64,000 nucleotides of DNA, from NCBI GenBank assembly GCA_024403735.1, contig JAKSRG010000001.1, positions 1 through 64,000 on the forward strand, read 5' to 3'. The DNA comes from Clostridia bacterium (GTDB taxonomy: Bacteria; Bacillota; Clostridia; Saccharofermentanales; Saccharofermentanaceae). Under the pieces are notes generated by a model. That model made no database searches, had not been told where the DNA came from, and saw only the letters and a program-made list of their open reading frames with translations. The translations under genes and the position numbers were made by a program. Within the stretch, counting starts at the first letter, position 1. Each line of letters starts with the position of its first letter. Positions 11,981 to 19,649 of this stretch are shown piece by piece.

Positions 11981-12018
11981 AAAGGGGACAGACGACATCG
12001 TCGTTTGTCCCTTTTTCT
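11981..12018 (+). terminator. Terminator of pfp
   Basis: AAAGGGGACAGACGA pairs with TCGTTTGTCCCTTT (one G-U), followed by a T-rich tract. Confidence 0.9.
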
Positions 12019-12075
12019 TTGTCACATACAATGTGTTAATCTATAGTGTAGAAATATACTAAATGGAGAAGATAT

Positions 12076-12612
12076 ATGTTTCTTTATCATTACTATGACA
12101 AGAAGGTTGGACCATTTCGAAAACTAACTGATTTGTCAGCAGAAGATGCCAAGGAAGTTTTAGCTAAGATTAAGGTTAATAAACCTGATTCTATGGCTGC
12201 ACAAAGAGACTTATCTTATGTAGATAAGCGTCTTAACTGCGAACGGATTTTAAGAGAGGAATTTGATAAAAAGGGTGGTAAACGCGAGTTGAATTCTCCT
12301 CATTACATGACTTTAGAACATAGTCCATGGCTAAACACCTGGTTTGAAGATTGTGGTGTGATTAGGATTCCGGTTGAGGAATTCGATTTAAGAACGTTAT
12401 CTTTTACCTACGCCGATTCCATGCCAGCCTTCAGTCCAAGAGTTAATGATGGTAAAGAGTACAGACATAGACTTTACACTTATGAGGAGATTCTTCGAAT
12501 AATCGAAAAATATGATTTGCCTCAGAATTGGAATGATGATGGTAAATATGGTCCAGAACGCTATATCGAGGTCCAGATTTGGACTGATGATGTGATTAAG
12601 AAATATCTCTAG
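12076..12612 (+). CDS. Conserved-looking hypothetical protein (function unknown)
   Basis: A 178-residue soluble, charged protein without signal peptide, membrane segment or known catalytic motif. It begins MFLYHYYDKKVGPF and has many Trp/Tyr/His residues in the second half (HYMTLEHSPWLNTWFEDCG). Not recognised with certainty. GGAGAAG precedes the ATG. It ends 17 bases before the radical SAM gene, so the two are probably co-transcribed and may act together. Confidence 0.7.
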   Translation: MFLYHYYDKKVGPFRKLTDLSAEDAKEVLAKIKVNKPDSMAAQRDLSYVDKRLNCERILREEFDKKGGKRELNSPHYMTLEHSPWLNTWFEDCGVIRIPVEEFDLRTLSFTYADSMPAFSPRVNDGKEYRHRLYTYEEILRIIEKYDLPQNWNDDGKYGPERYIEVQIWTDDVIKKYL

Positions 12613-12629
12613 GGGAAAGGGGATTTCTA

Positions 12630-14138
12630 ATGTTTTATCTTGTTGGAATTAATGCAAAATATATCCATACTAATCCTGCTGTTTATTACCTTAAGGCATA
12701 TTCTGAACTTAATGGTGGTAAAGGGAATGTTTCAATCGCTGAATATACAATTAATAATCCAGTTTCTGATATCATTTCGGATCTTTATAAACGTAAGCCT
12801 TCACAAATTGCTTTCTCATGTTATATCTGGAACTATCGCATGGTTAAGGAAGTAGCTAGTGACATTCATAAACTTCTCCCTGATACAGATATTTGGCTTG
12901 GTGGCCCAGAGGTTTCGTATAACTGTGAGAAGGTTGTTTCTGAACTTCCATTTGTTAAGGGAATTATGATTGGAGAAGGTGAGATTACTTTCTCTGAATT
13001 AGTTAATCATTACTATAATGACGGACTTACACTTAGTGAGATAAATGGTTTGTTCTTACCAGCAAACACGCCCTCACACACAGGTGTTCGTGAATTAATA
13101 GATTTTGATAGGGTTCCATTTCCTTATAATGATCTGAGTGTTTTCGAAAACAAAATCATATATTATGAATCATCTCGTGGTTGTCCATTCAGATGTTCAT
13201 ACTGCTTGTCATCAATTGATAAGAGACTACGAATTCGTTCAATTGAATTGGTTAGAAAAGAACTCCAAGTTTTTCTTGATGGTAAGGTTATGCAGGTTAA
13301 GTTTGTTGATAGAACTTTTAACTGTGATAAGAAGCATGCAATGGCAGTATGGGAATACTTGAGAGACAATGATAACGGTGTAACGAATTTCCATTTTGAG
13401 ATTGCTGCAGACATAATGGATGATGAAGAGATTGAACTTCTTAATACACTAAGACCAGGCCTTGTTCAGCTAGAAATTGGTGTTCAGTCTACTAATTGTG
13501 AGACACTTGAAGCAATTAATCGAAAGACTGATTTTGCTAAGATAACTGATGTTGTTAATAAACTTAAGAAGGCAGGGAATATCCATATTCATCTTGATCT
13601 TATTGCAGGTCTTCCACATGAGGATTTGGCTAGTTTTAAGAATTCATTTGATGATGTTTATTCGCTTCATCCAGATCAGTTGCAATTAGGCTTTCTTAAG
13701 GTGCTTCATGGTACATCTATCGAAGATAGTGTTGAGGAATATGGAATTGTTGCTAAGCAGGAACCTCCATATGAAGTCCTTATGACCAAATATATTACTT
13801 ATGACGATGTAATCCTTTTGAAAAGAGTAGAGGAGATGGTTGAGCTGTACTATAATTCTAACCAGTTTCCGAATACTATTGCTGAACTTGAGAAGTTATA
13901 TAAGTCTATGTTTAGCTTATATGAGGATTTGGCGAAGTTTTATGAAGATCATAATTATTTCACGAACTATCCAGCTAGAAGTCAGCGCTATAAGATTTTC
14001 CTTAACTTCATTCACGAGCACTATTCTGAGTTGACTGAAGTATTTAGAGAAACACTTATAAAGGATTATCTACTCCGTGAAAGTGGAAGAAAAGCACAGT
14101 CTTTTGAGAGAGAATTCAGGGATTATATGCCTGAGTAA
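12630..14138 (+). CDS. B12-binding radical SAM protein (DUF4080-type)
   Basis: A 502-residue protein. The first 130 residues resemble a cobalamin-binding Rossmann domain (IAFSCYIWNYRMVKEVA, IWLGGPEVSYN, IMIGEGE). The radical SAM core follows, with the [4Fe-4S] motif C185-x3-C189-x2-C192 in SSRGCPFRCSYC, a GG-like patch and LVQLEIGVQSTN. The C-terminal ~140 residues match the helical DUF4080 region. Such proteins are predicted radical methyltransferases or related enzymes; the substrate is unknown. It has a GGGAAAGGGG site and follows the unknown gene at 12076. Confidence 0.88.
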   Translation: MFYLVGINAKYIHTNPAVYYLKAYSELNGGKGNVSIAEYTINNPVSDIISDLYKRKPSQIAFSCYIWNYRMVKEVASDIHKLLPDTDIWLGGPEVSYNCEKVVSELPFVKGIMIGEGEITFSELVNHYYNDGLTLSEINGLFLPANTPSHTGVRELIDFDRVPFPYNDLSVFENKIIYYESSRGCPFRCSYCLSSIDKRLRIRSIELVRKELQVFLDGKVMQVKFVDRTFNCDKKHAMAVWEYLRDNDNGVTNFHFEIAADIMDDEEIELLNTLRPGLVQLEIGVQSTNCETLEAINRKTDFAKITDVVNKLKKAGNIHIHLDLIAGLPHEDLASFKNSFDDVYSLHPDQLQLGFLKVLHGTSIEDSVEEYGIVAKQEPPYEVLMTKYITYDDVILLKRVEEMVELYYNSNQFPNTIAELEKLYKSMFSLYEDLAKFYEDHNYFTNYPARSQRYKIFLNFIHEHYSELTEVFRETLIKDYLLRESGRKAQSFEREFRDYMPE

Positions 14139-14215
14139 ATCTTTGTGCTAAGAGAAGAAGTGTTTTTCAACAATATTTATTCTAACTTAATTAACATTTT
14201 TGCTTACTTGTAAGT

Positions 14216-14244
14216 TTGCATATCCTAAATTTTATATTTATAAT
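14216..14244 (+). promoter_or_regulatory. Strong promoter of the structured RNA/cysS region
   Basis: TTGCAT (14216-14221), exactly 17 bp, then TATAAT (14239-14244). The expected start point is near 14250, at the 5' edge of the folded RNA. Confidence 0.75.
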
Positions 14245-14248
14245 GTAA

Positions 14249-14414
14249 ACATCCTGGGATGGATGGGCTCTTGTTGAACCTTCACGACTTAATTTGGAAT
14301 CCGGGTCAGTTAATGTAGATCATGCCTGCTTCGACTGGACGATTGAACCTAATTGCAGGATACCGCCCTGGCTATTGCTAGGTGTCAAAGGGGTTTGTTC
14401 ATCTTAGGTTTTTT
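14249..14414 (+). ncRNA. Structured RNA upstream of cysS: candidate 6S RNA or cysS leader
   Basis: The 305-base gap before cysS holds a foldable RNA starting at the promoter above. By hand: ACA-CCTGG (14249-14257) pairs with CTAGG-TGT (14378-14385); GGGC (14265-14268) pairs with GCCC (14365-14368); a long arm pairs 14291-14307 with 14333-14354; between them is a large asymmetric bubble. A closed end, central bubble and long arm is the architecture of 6S RNA. Alternatively AACCTAA (14346-14352) can pair with TTAGGTT (14404-14410), just before a T-run, to form a terminator hairpin that disrupts the arm, as expected of an attenuator for cysS 30 bases downstream. No canonical T-box sequence is present. 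Identity is not settled. Confidence 0.5.
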
Positions 14415-14443
14415 ATGCTTATAAAGTTTTTAGGAGAGTATAT

Positions 14444-15856
14444 ATGAAGCTTTTTAACACTTTGACAAGATACAAGGAAGACTTTAAACCAATGGTTGAA
14501 GGACACGTTAAGATGTATGCTTGTGGTCCTACAGTTTATAATTACTTCCATCTTGGTAATGCCAGACCATTTGTAACATTTGATACTTTGAGAAGATACT
14601 TAGAGTACAGAGGTTATGAAGTTGAGTTCTGTCAGAACTTCACTGATATCGACGATAAGATGATTAAAAGAGCTAACGACGAGGGCATCACAATCGGTGA
14701 GCTCGCTGACAGATTTATCGGTGAGTATTACGTTGATGCTGATGGCCTTAATGTAAAGAGACCTACATATCAGCCACGTGCTACAGAGTCAATGGATGCT
14801 ATCCTTGCACTTGTACAGGCACTTATGGATAAGGGTATTGCATATATTATCGAGGGTGATGGCGTTTATTATGATGTAACTAAGTTTGAGGGTTACGGTA
14901 AGCTTTCACACTACAATCTTGATGAGCTCGTTGCTGGTGGCGGTGAGCGTAAGGCGTCTTACGAAGGTAAGAAGAACCCTGGTGACTTTGCTATTTGGAA
15001 GTTTAAGAAGGAAGGCGAGCCTTATTGGGATTCTCCATGGGGTGAAGGTCGTCCTGGTTGGCATATTGAGTGTTCAGCAATGATTAAGAAGCACTTGGGC
15101 GATACAATCGATATTCACGGTGGTGGACAGGATTTGATCTTCCCACATCACGAGAATGAGATTGCTCAGTCAGAGGCTGCTAATGGATGCACATTCGCTA
15201 ATTACTGGGTACATAATGCATTTGTAAATGTTGATGGTGAGAAGATGAGTAAGTCTCTCGGTAACTTCTTCACAATCAGAGATATCGTTGAGCATTTCCC
15301 ATATCCAGTAATTCGTTTCTTTATTCTTTCAGGTCACTACAGAATGCCAATTAATTTCTCTGATGAGCTTTTGCGTTCTGCTCAGAATGGTCTCACAAGA
15401 ATTACTACATGTATCAATAACCTTAAGTTCATTCTTGATTCAAATCCTGCTAGCACAACTAATGCTACAGCAGATGAGCAGGAACTTATTGATGCTGTAA
15501 ATAAGGCTGGCGAAGACTTCATTACTTGCATGGATGATGACCTTAACACAGCAGATGCAATTACAGCAATCTTCAATCTTGTACGTGCTGCTAATGCTGC
15601 TGTTACTAAGAATGTTCCAGCTACAGCGTTGAAGCTTGCTTATGATAAGCTCATTGAACTCACAGATGTACTTGGTATTGATACAACTGTTGAGGAAGAT
15701 GGTATTCCACAGGAAGTTATGGATATGGTTAATCAGCGAGTAGAAGCTAAGAAGGCTAAGAATTATGCTCTTGCTGATGAATTGAGAAATAAGGTTCTTG
15801 AGATGGGCTATACAATCAAAGATACAGCTAATGGCCCACAGGTTGAGAAAGCATGA
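14444..15856 (+). CDS. cysS: Cysteine--tRNA ligase
   Basis: Class I aminoacyl-tRNA synthetase of 470 residues that charges tRNA-Cys. The HIGH-type motif reads HLGN (36-39), the KMSKS loop is EKMSKSLGN near residue 265, and zinc ligands include C27 (CGPTVYN) and the GWHIECSAM and HHENE segments. The C-terminal anticodon-binding DALR-like helices are present. AGGAG precedes the ATG; the gene lies downstream of a structured RNA and overlaps mrnC by four bases (ATGA). Confidence 0.98.
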   Translation: MKLFNTLTRYKEDFKPMVEGHVKMYACGPTVYNYFHLGNARPFVTFDTLRRYLEYRGYEVEFCQNFTDIDDKMIKRANDEGITIGELADRFIGEYYVDADGLNVKRPTYQPRATESMDAILALVQALMDKGIAYIIEGDGVYYDVTKFEGYGKLSHYNLDELVAGGGERKASYEGKKNPGDFAIWKFKKEGEPYWDSPWGEGRPGWHIECSAMIKKHLGDTIDIHGGGQDLIFPHHENEIAQSEAANGCTFANYWVHNAFVNVDGEKMSKSLGNFFTIRDIVEHFPYPVIRFFILSGHYRMPINFSDELLRSAQNGLTRITTCINNLKFILDSNPASTTNATADEQELIDAVNKAGEDFITCMDDDLNTADAITAIFNLVRAANAAVTKNVPATALKLAYDKLIELTDVLGIDTTVEEDGIPQEVMDMVNQRVEAKKAKNYALADELRNKVLEMGYTIKDTANGPQVEKA

Positions 15857-16257
15857 TAATTCCATATATTGCTGGTGATTTAAGAGAAGTTCAGCCATCT
15901 GTTCTTGCATATGTAGGTGATGCTGTATATGAACTATATGCGAGATGTTGGGTATCTGAACATTGTGCGAAGAAATCTGGTGCGATGCATAAGAGAGCTA
16001 TTAAGTATGTTAGTGCTGAGTCTCAGGCTATGGTTATCAGAGCTCTTATGCCAGAATTGACTGATACAGAAGAGACATATTTTAGAAGAGGTAAGAATTC
16101 TAATCCTTCTAGTATGTCCAAGAATGCTAGCCCAGCTGATTATATGTATGCTACAGGATTTGAGACACTTATTGGTTTTCTATTCCTTGATAATCAGGAG
16201 GCTAGATTGGAATATATCATAAGCCGAGCATTCGCAATTATTGACGAGAATAATTAA
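15853..16257 (+). CDS. mrnC: Mini-ribonuclease 3
   Basis: A 134-residue RNase III catalytic domain without a double-stranded RNA-binding domain, which in Bacillus matures 23S rRNA ends. The catalytic Asp/Glu region is YVGDAVYEL (D23, E27), and the second carboxylate helix is ATGFETLIGFLFL. Location directly after cysS and before rlmB is the standard Firmicutes arrangement. It starts inside cysS (ATGA overlap). Confidence 0.95.
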   Translation: MIIPYIAGDLREVQPSVLAYVGDAVYELYARCWVSEHCAKKSGAMHKRAIKYVSAESQAMVIRALMPELTDTEETYFRRGKNSNPSSMSKNASPADYMYATGFETLIGFLFLDNQEARLEYIISRAFAIIDENN

Positions 16258-16266
16258 GAGGTAGTT

Positions 16267-17214
16267 ATGAGTTATAACAACAAATCATTTGGTAAATCAA
16301 ACCGTTCAGGCAATCGTCCTGATGATAATGGCGGTAATCGTAATGGTAGATTTGGTAATGGCAAAGGTGGTGCTCGTAAGGCTAGACCTTATGCTGGTTC
16401 AAAGTTTGCTGATAATAATGATTCTGTTGTATCTGATAACGAGAATATTGTAGCTCCTAATAATGAGCCTTCTCCAGATAGATTAGAAGGTAAGAACCCA
16501 GTTATGGAAGCTCTACGAGCTGGTCGTGAGATTAATAAGCTTTGGATTCTTGATCCAGCTGACGGTAAGCCACTTGAGGCTCATCTTCAGGCAATCTTGG
16601 CAATCGCTAAGGAACGTAAGATTGTAGTTATAAGAAGTCAGCGTGCAGCTATGGATAGAATGAGCCAGACACATAACCATCAGGGTGTAATTGCTTCTGT
16701 TGCTAGTCATGAATATGCTGAGCTATCTGACATTATTGCTAAGTGTAGAGATGAAGGTAGGCAGCCATTACTAGTTGCTCTTGATGAACTCAAGGATGCA
16801 TATAATCTTGGATCTATCCTTCGTATCTCTGATGCTGCTGGTGTAGATGGTGTAATTATTCCTAAGCATCGTTCAATTGGATTGGATTCTGTTGTAGCTA
16901 AGGCTTCTGCTGGTGCTATCGAGTATGTTCCTGTTGCTAGAGTAACTAATCTTTCACAGACATTGAGAGAACTCAAAGATGATGGCTTCTGGGTTTGTGG
17001 AACTGACGCTGATGCAACAGTAGATTATGATAAAGCAGACTATTCAGGTGCGATGGTAATTGTAATCGGTAGTGAAGGTGAAGGTATGAGATCAACAGTA
17101 AAGAATTGTTGCGATTTCCTTATCTCAATTCCAATGGTAGGACATGTTAATAGTCTTAATGCCGCAGTTGCTGCTGGAGTGGTTGTTTTCGAGGCAGTCA
17201 AGAAAAGAAAGTAA
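16267..17214 (+). CDS. rlmB: 23S rRNA (guanosine-2'-O-)-methyltransferase RlmB-type (TrmH/SpoU family)
   Basis: A 315-residue SPOUT methyltransferase. Residues 1-75 are a low-complexity Asn/Gly/Arg/Ser-rich extension, probably disordered and RNA-binding. A substrate-binding domain (about 77-150) begins EGKNPVMEALRAG. The trefoil-knot domain holds the three SpoU motifs: DAYNLGSILRISDAAG, VIGSEGEGM and ISIPMVGHVNSLNAAVA. It modifies G2251-equivalent 23S rRNA in known family members. AGAGGTAG precedes the ATG. Confidence 0.93.
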   Translation: MSYNNKSFGKSNRSGNRPDDNGGNRNGRFGNGKGGARKARPYAGSKFADNNDSVVSDNENIVAPNNEPSPDRLEGKNPVMEALRAGREINKLWILDPADGKPLEAHLQAILAIAKERKIVVIRSQRAAMDRMSQTHNHQGVIASVASHEYAELSDIIAKCRDEGRQPLLVALDELKDAYNLGSILRISDAAGVDGVIIPKHRSIGLDSVVAKASAGAIEYVPVARVTNLSQTLRELKDDGFWVCGTDADATVDYDKADYSGAMVIVIGSEGEGMRSTVKNCCDFLISIPMVGHVNSLNAAVAAGVVVFEAVKKRK

Positions 17215-17231
17215 TTGAAGGGATTATGTAG

Positions 17232-18554
17232 ATGACAAAACTCATTCGTAAAGTATTATCACTTGTTTTGATACTGTCAGTGATGATGGGTTTTGTTGGT
17301 TGCGCTTTTTTTGATAGAATTCACGCTACTATGGATCCTAAGGCTGATTTTATCTCTGCTCAGGAGATTGTTAGACTTCTTGTTACAGCGATTGATGATC
17401 CTAATCAGCTCGCTGATTCATATGCTTCAATTCCAGAAGAACAGAGAAATGATATTTCCTATTCAAACTATTTTGAATACATCACAATTCTTCGTAGTTT
17501 CTCAGACGGTAACGGTAAGATTAAAAGCTTTAGATTCCTTGATGATGAGGAGAATAGTAAGCACTTAGATTCAATCTACAATAAGCTTGCTAGTAATATT
17601 GATGTAGATGATTACTATACAGTTTTCTCTCAATATGGAGATGTTAGAACTGTAGAGTTCGAGTATAGTAGTGAGACAGATTATCCTGTTTATATGTATT
17701 TGGATGTTGTTGATGGATATGCTTATCTCTCACATGATTTGGTGTCTCAGTTAATCTCAACTTATAACTATATGCAGCAGTATTTCAATCTTCTTGAAGA
17801 CGAGAAGGCTGACGGTATTTCAGCGCTTTTGAGTGCAGGAAATGTTCCTGTTAAATATGCTGATGAAGTTCTTTTGGCACGAGCTAATTACATCATCGAT
17901 TTCTATAAGTTCAGAGTTAAGAATAATGCTGATCAGTTTATTCTTGTTGCAGCTAATCCATTCTATGTTGAATACAATATTCCAGAGGTTTTCTCATCTG
18001 ATGGCAATGATATTTATGAGCGTAATATTTACGCATTTAGAAATACAGACGGAGTGATTAGTATTACGGATGTTTTCGAGCAGGAGACAGACGTTAACGT
18101 TGTAACAGTAGATGTATCTGATACTAAGTATTTGAGATGTGGTCTTGAGTACGATTATTCTGCGATTGTTAGAATTTGTGGTAAGAAGCCTAACAGCATG
18201 TATCTCAAGGATGATGTTGTTAGCGTGGTTTACGATAAGGAAGGTAATCCAATTGAGAAGAAGTTGCTTCTCGTATCTTATAACGGAATGAACCTCACTT
18301 TTATAGTGAATTATACAAGTGATGAGAACTGGATTGGTGAGCTATCTTCAATTAGACTATATGGTAGCCATAGCGATTATTCAGTATGTGGTATCCATGT
18401 AGGAGATCCTGAGATTAGTATCATCAAAACATTCCCAATGATCACATTCGGAGAGTATGATATTCCACTTAATCTTGGTAATGTAACTTATAATCTTTCA
18501 ATTGAAGTAAGCGACTCAGTAATCAAGGATATTTATATCTCAAAGGTCGATTAA
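17232..18554 (+). CDS. Secreted lipoprotein of unknown function
   Basis: A 440-residue protein with a lipoprotein signal peptide: basic MTKLIRK, a hydrophobic stretch and lipobox GFVGC with the modified Cys at about residue 26. The rest is soluble, acidic and Tyr-rich, with no recognised domain; the second half is rich in beta-type segments. It follows rlmB by 17 bases as the last gene of the cysS run. Its stop codon shares the sequence TTAA with the stop of the convergent phosphatase gene. Confidence 0.8.
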   Translation: MTKLIRKVLSLVLILSVMMGFVGCAFFDRIHATMDPKADFISAQEIVRLLVTAIDDPNQLADSYASIPEEQRNDISYSNYFEYITILRSFSDGNGKIKSFRFLDDEENSKHLDSIYNKLASNIDVDDYYTVFSQYGDVRTVEFEYSSETDYPVYMYLDVVDGYAYLSHDLVSQLISTYNYMQQYFNLLEDEKADGISALLSAGNVPVKYADEVLLARANYIIDFYKFRVKNNADQFILVAANPFYVEYNIPEVFSSDGNDIYERNIYAFRNTDGVISITDVFEQETDVNVVTVDVSDTKYLRCGLEYDYSAIVRICGKKPNSMYLKDDVVSVVYDKEGNPIEKKLLLVSYNGMNLTFIVNYTSDENWIGELSSIRLYGSHSDYSVCGIHVGDPEISIIKTFPMITFGEYDIPLNLGNVTYNLSIEVSDSVIKDIYISKVD

Positions 18555-19288
18555 CAAATCTTTGACTTAAGTCTAGTAAGTTCCTCAGATGTAAGACCGT
18601 TGTCTAAAAGATAGCCCTCTATATCACCATTATGCTTTTCATCGATATAGTTAAGGAAAATAACCATATTTTCAGCATCACTTCTTAATGTATGCTTGAG
18701 GCAATCTTCACGCTTTTCGATGAGTGGATCGAGGATAGGTCTCATATATGAATATGAAATCTCATAGTTCTTGATGATATTCTCGCGACTAGCACCAGCA
18801 AGAAGGTAAAGAGTAGCAGCGATAACGCCTGTTCTATCTTTTCCGTGTGCACAGTGGAATAATGTAATTCCTTCGTTATTTACGATTAGTCTTAATACTT
18901 GGCAGATCTCTTTTATGAGCTGCTCGAAAACAAGCACGTAGAAATCACCGAGTTTCTTAGTTCTGAGCATATTCATGGTAGGGTCGTCTTCTGCATCTGG
19001 ATCACCAAGGAATAGAGGTGCATTTGAAAACTTCACACCAGGGAAATCAATAAACTTATTGCCCCAATGTTCAACTTCTGCAGCTGAACGTAAATCGATT
19101 ACCTGAGTAACACCATAATCTCTAATAGCAGTAGCTTGCTCAGTAGTAAGGAAAGAAGGGGAATCGGCACGAATTACTACTCCGTCTTTAAAAACCTTAC
19201 CATCAGCTAAAGGCATACCGCCAAGTTCTCTGGCATTAAGTAGTCCATCAAAGTTGATATGTTGTGATTTAGGATTATATTCGCTCAT
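18551..19288 (-). CDS. Protein-tyrosine phosphatase (Y_phosphatase3 / IphP-like)
   Basis: A 245-residue phosphatase. The P-loop HCAHGKDRTG carries the nucleophile C146 and R152; D151 sits inside the loop as in the lipid/Tyr phosphatases of this family. The N-terminal NARELGG and VIRADSPSFLT and the VIDLRS segment are family hallmarks. No signal peptide, so cytosolic. The ATG at 19288 behind GCGAGG is preferred over upstream in-frame codons that overlap a TATAAT-like box at 19312-19320. The gene overlaps the end of the convergent lipoprotein gene by four bases, with no terminator between them. Confidence 0.9.
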   Translation of the reverse strand: MSEYNPKSQHINFDGLLNARELGGMPLADGKVFKDGVVIRADSPSFLTTEQATAIRDYGVTQVIDLRSAAEVEHWGNKFIDFPGVKFSNAPLFLGDPDAEDDPTMNMLRTKKLGDFYVLVFEQLIKEICQVLRLIVNNEGITLFHCAHGKDRTGVIAATLYLLAGASRENIIKNYEISYSYMRPILDPLIEKREDCLKHTLRSDAENMVIFLNYIDEKHNGDIEGYLLDNGLTSEELTRLKSKIC

Positions 19289-19352
19289 AAGATTACCTCG
19301 CTTCCATGACATATTATACACAAAAATAGTTCAGTAAAAAGTGAAAATACTG

Positions 19353-19381
19353 TTGACAGAATAGAACACGTGTATTATTAT
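19353..19381 (+). promoter_or_regulatory. Promoter of tRNA-Arg
   Basis: Perfect TTGACA at 19353-19358, 17-bp spacer, TATTAT at 19376-19381, about 33 bp before the mature tRNA. Confidence 0.85.
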
Positions 19382-19413
19382 ACTTGAGTTGTTAGCGCAA
19401 CAGACTTAAATAT

Positions 19414-19490
19414 GCGCCCGTAGCTCAACTGGATAGAGTGTCTGACTACGGATCAGAAGGTTGTGGATTCGATCTCTGCCGGGCGCGCCA
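19414..19490 (+). tRNA. tRNA-Arg (anticodon ACG)
   Basis: A 77-base cloverleaf. The acceptor stem GCGCCCG/CGGGCGC is perfect, the D arm is GCTC...GAGT, the anticodon stem TCTGA/TCAGA encloses CTACGGA with anticodon ACG (reads CGU, and by inosine CGC/CGA), and the T arm contains the GGATTCGATCTC region. The discriminator is G and CCA is encoded. It has its own promoter and terminator. Confidence 0.97.
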
Positions 19491-19494
19491 TAGC

Positions 19495-19526
19495 GAAGCT
19501 GTTACTTAGGTAACAGCTTCTTTTTT
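19495..19526 (+). terminator. Terminator of tRNA-Arg
   Basis: GAAGCTGTTAC and GTAACAGCTTC form an 11-bp perfect stem with a TTAG loop, then TTTTTT. Confidence 0.95.
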
Positions 19527-19553
19527 GTTTTATAGCAAATATCTGATTAAATG

Positions 19554-19583
19554 TTGCAATTTAAGGGTCTACTGTGCTACAAT
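19554..19583 (+). promoter_or_regulatory. Promoter of tig
   Basis: TTGCAA at 19554-19559, 18-bp spacer, TACAAT at 19578-19583, followed by an AT-rich leader to the ATG at 19650. Confidence 0.6.
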
Positions 19584-19649
19584 TTTTCGGCTAATGCTAT
19601 TTAGGTTTAGTTATTAATATTTTTATATTTATATATGGAGGACGTCGAT

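Noticed and set aside
14281-14340. SRP RNA
   Set aside because: A CCGGGTCAG string was noted, but the GGAA tetraloop/asymmetric-loop motif of SRP domain IV is absent.
14249-14414. Canonical T-box leader for cysS
   Set aside because: There is a GGATACCGCC stretch that resembles the T-box core, but the UGGN bulge and the AGGGUGGNACCGCG context are missing, and no clear specifier stem was found.
15440-15910. Antisense frame of about 156 codons across the cysS/mrnC junction
   Set aside because: Low-complexity Ile/Ser/Asn-rich product opposite well-identified genes; no start signal.
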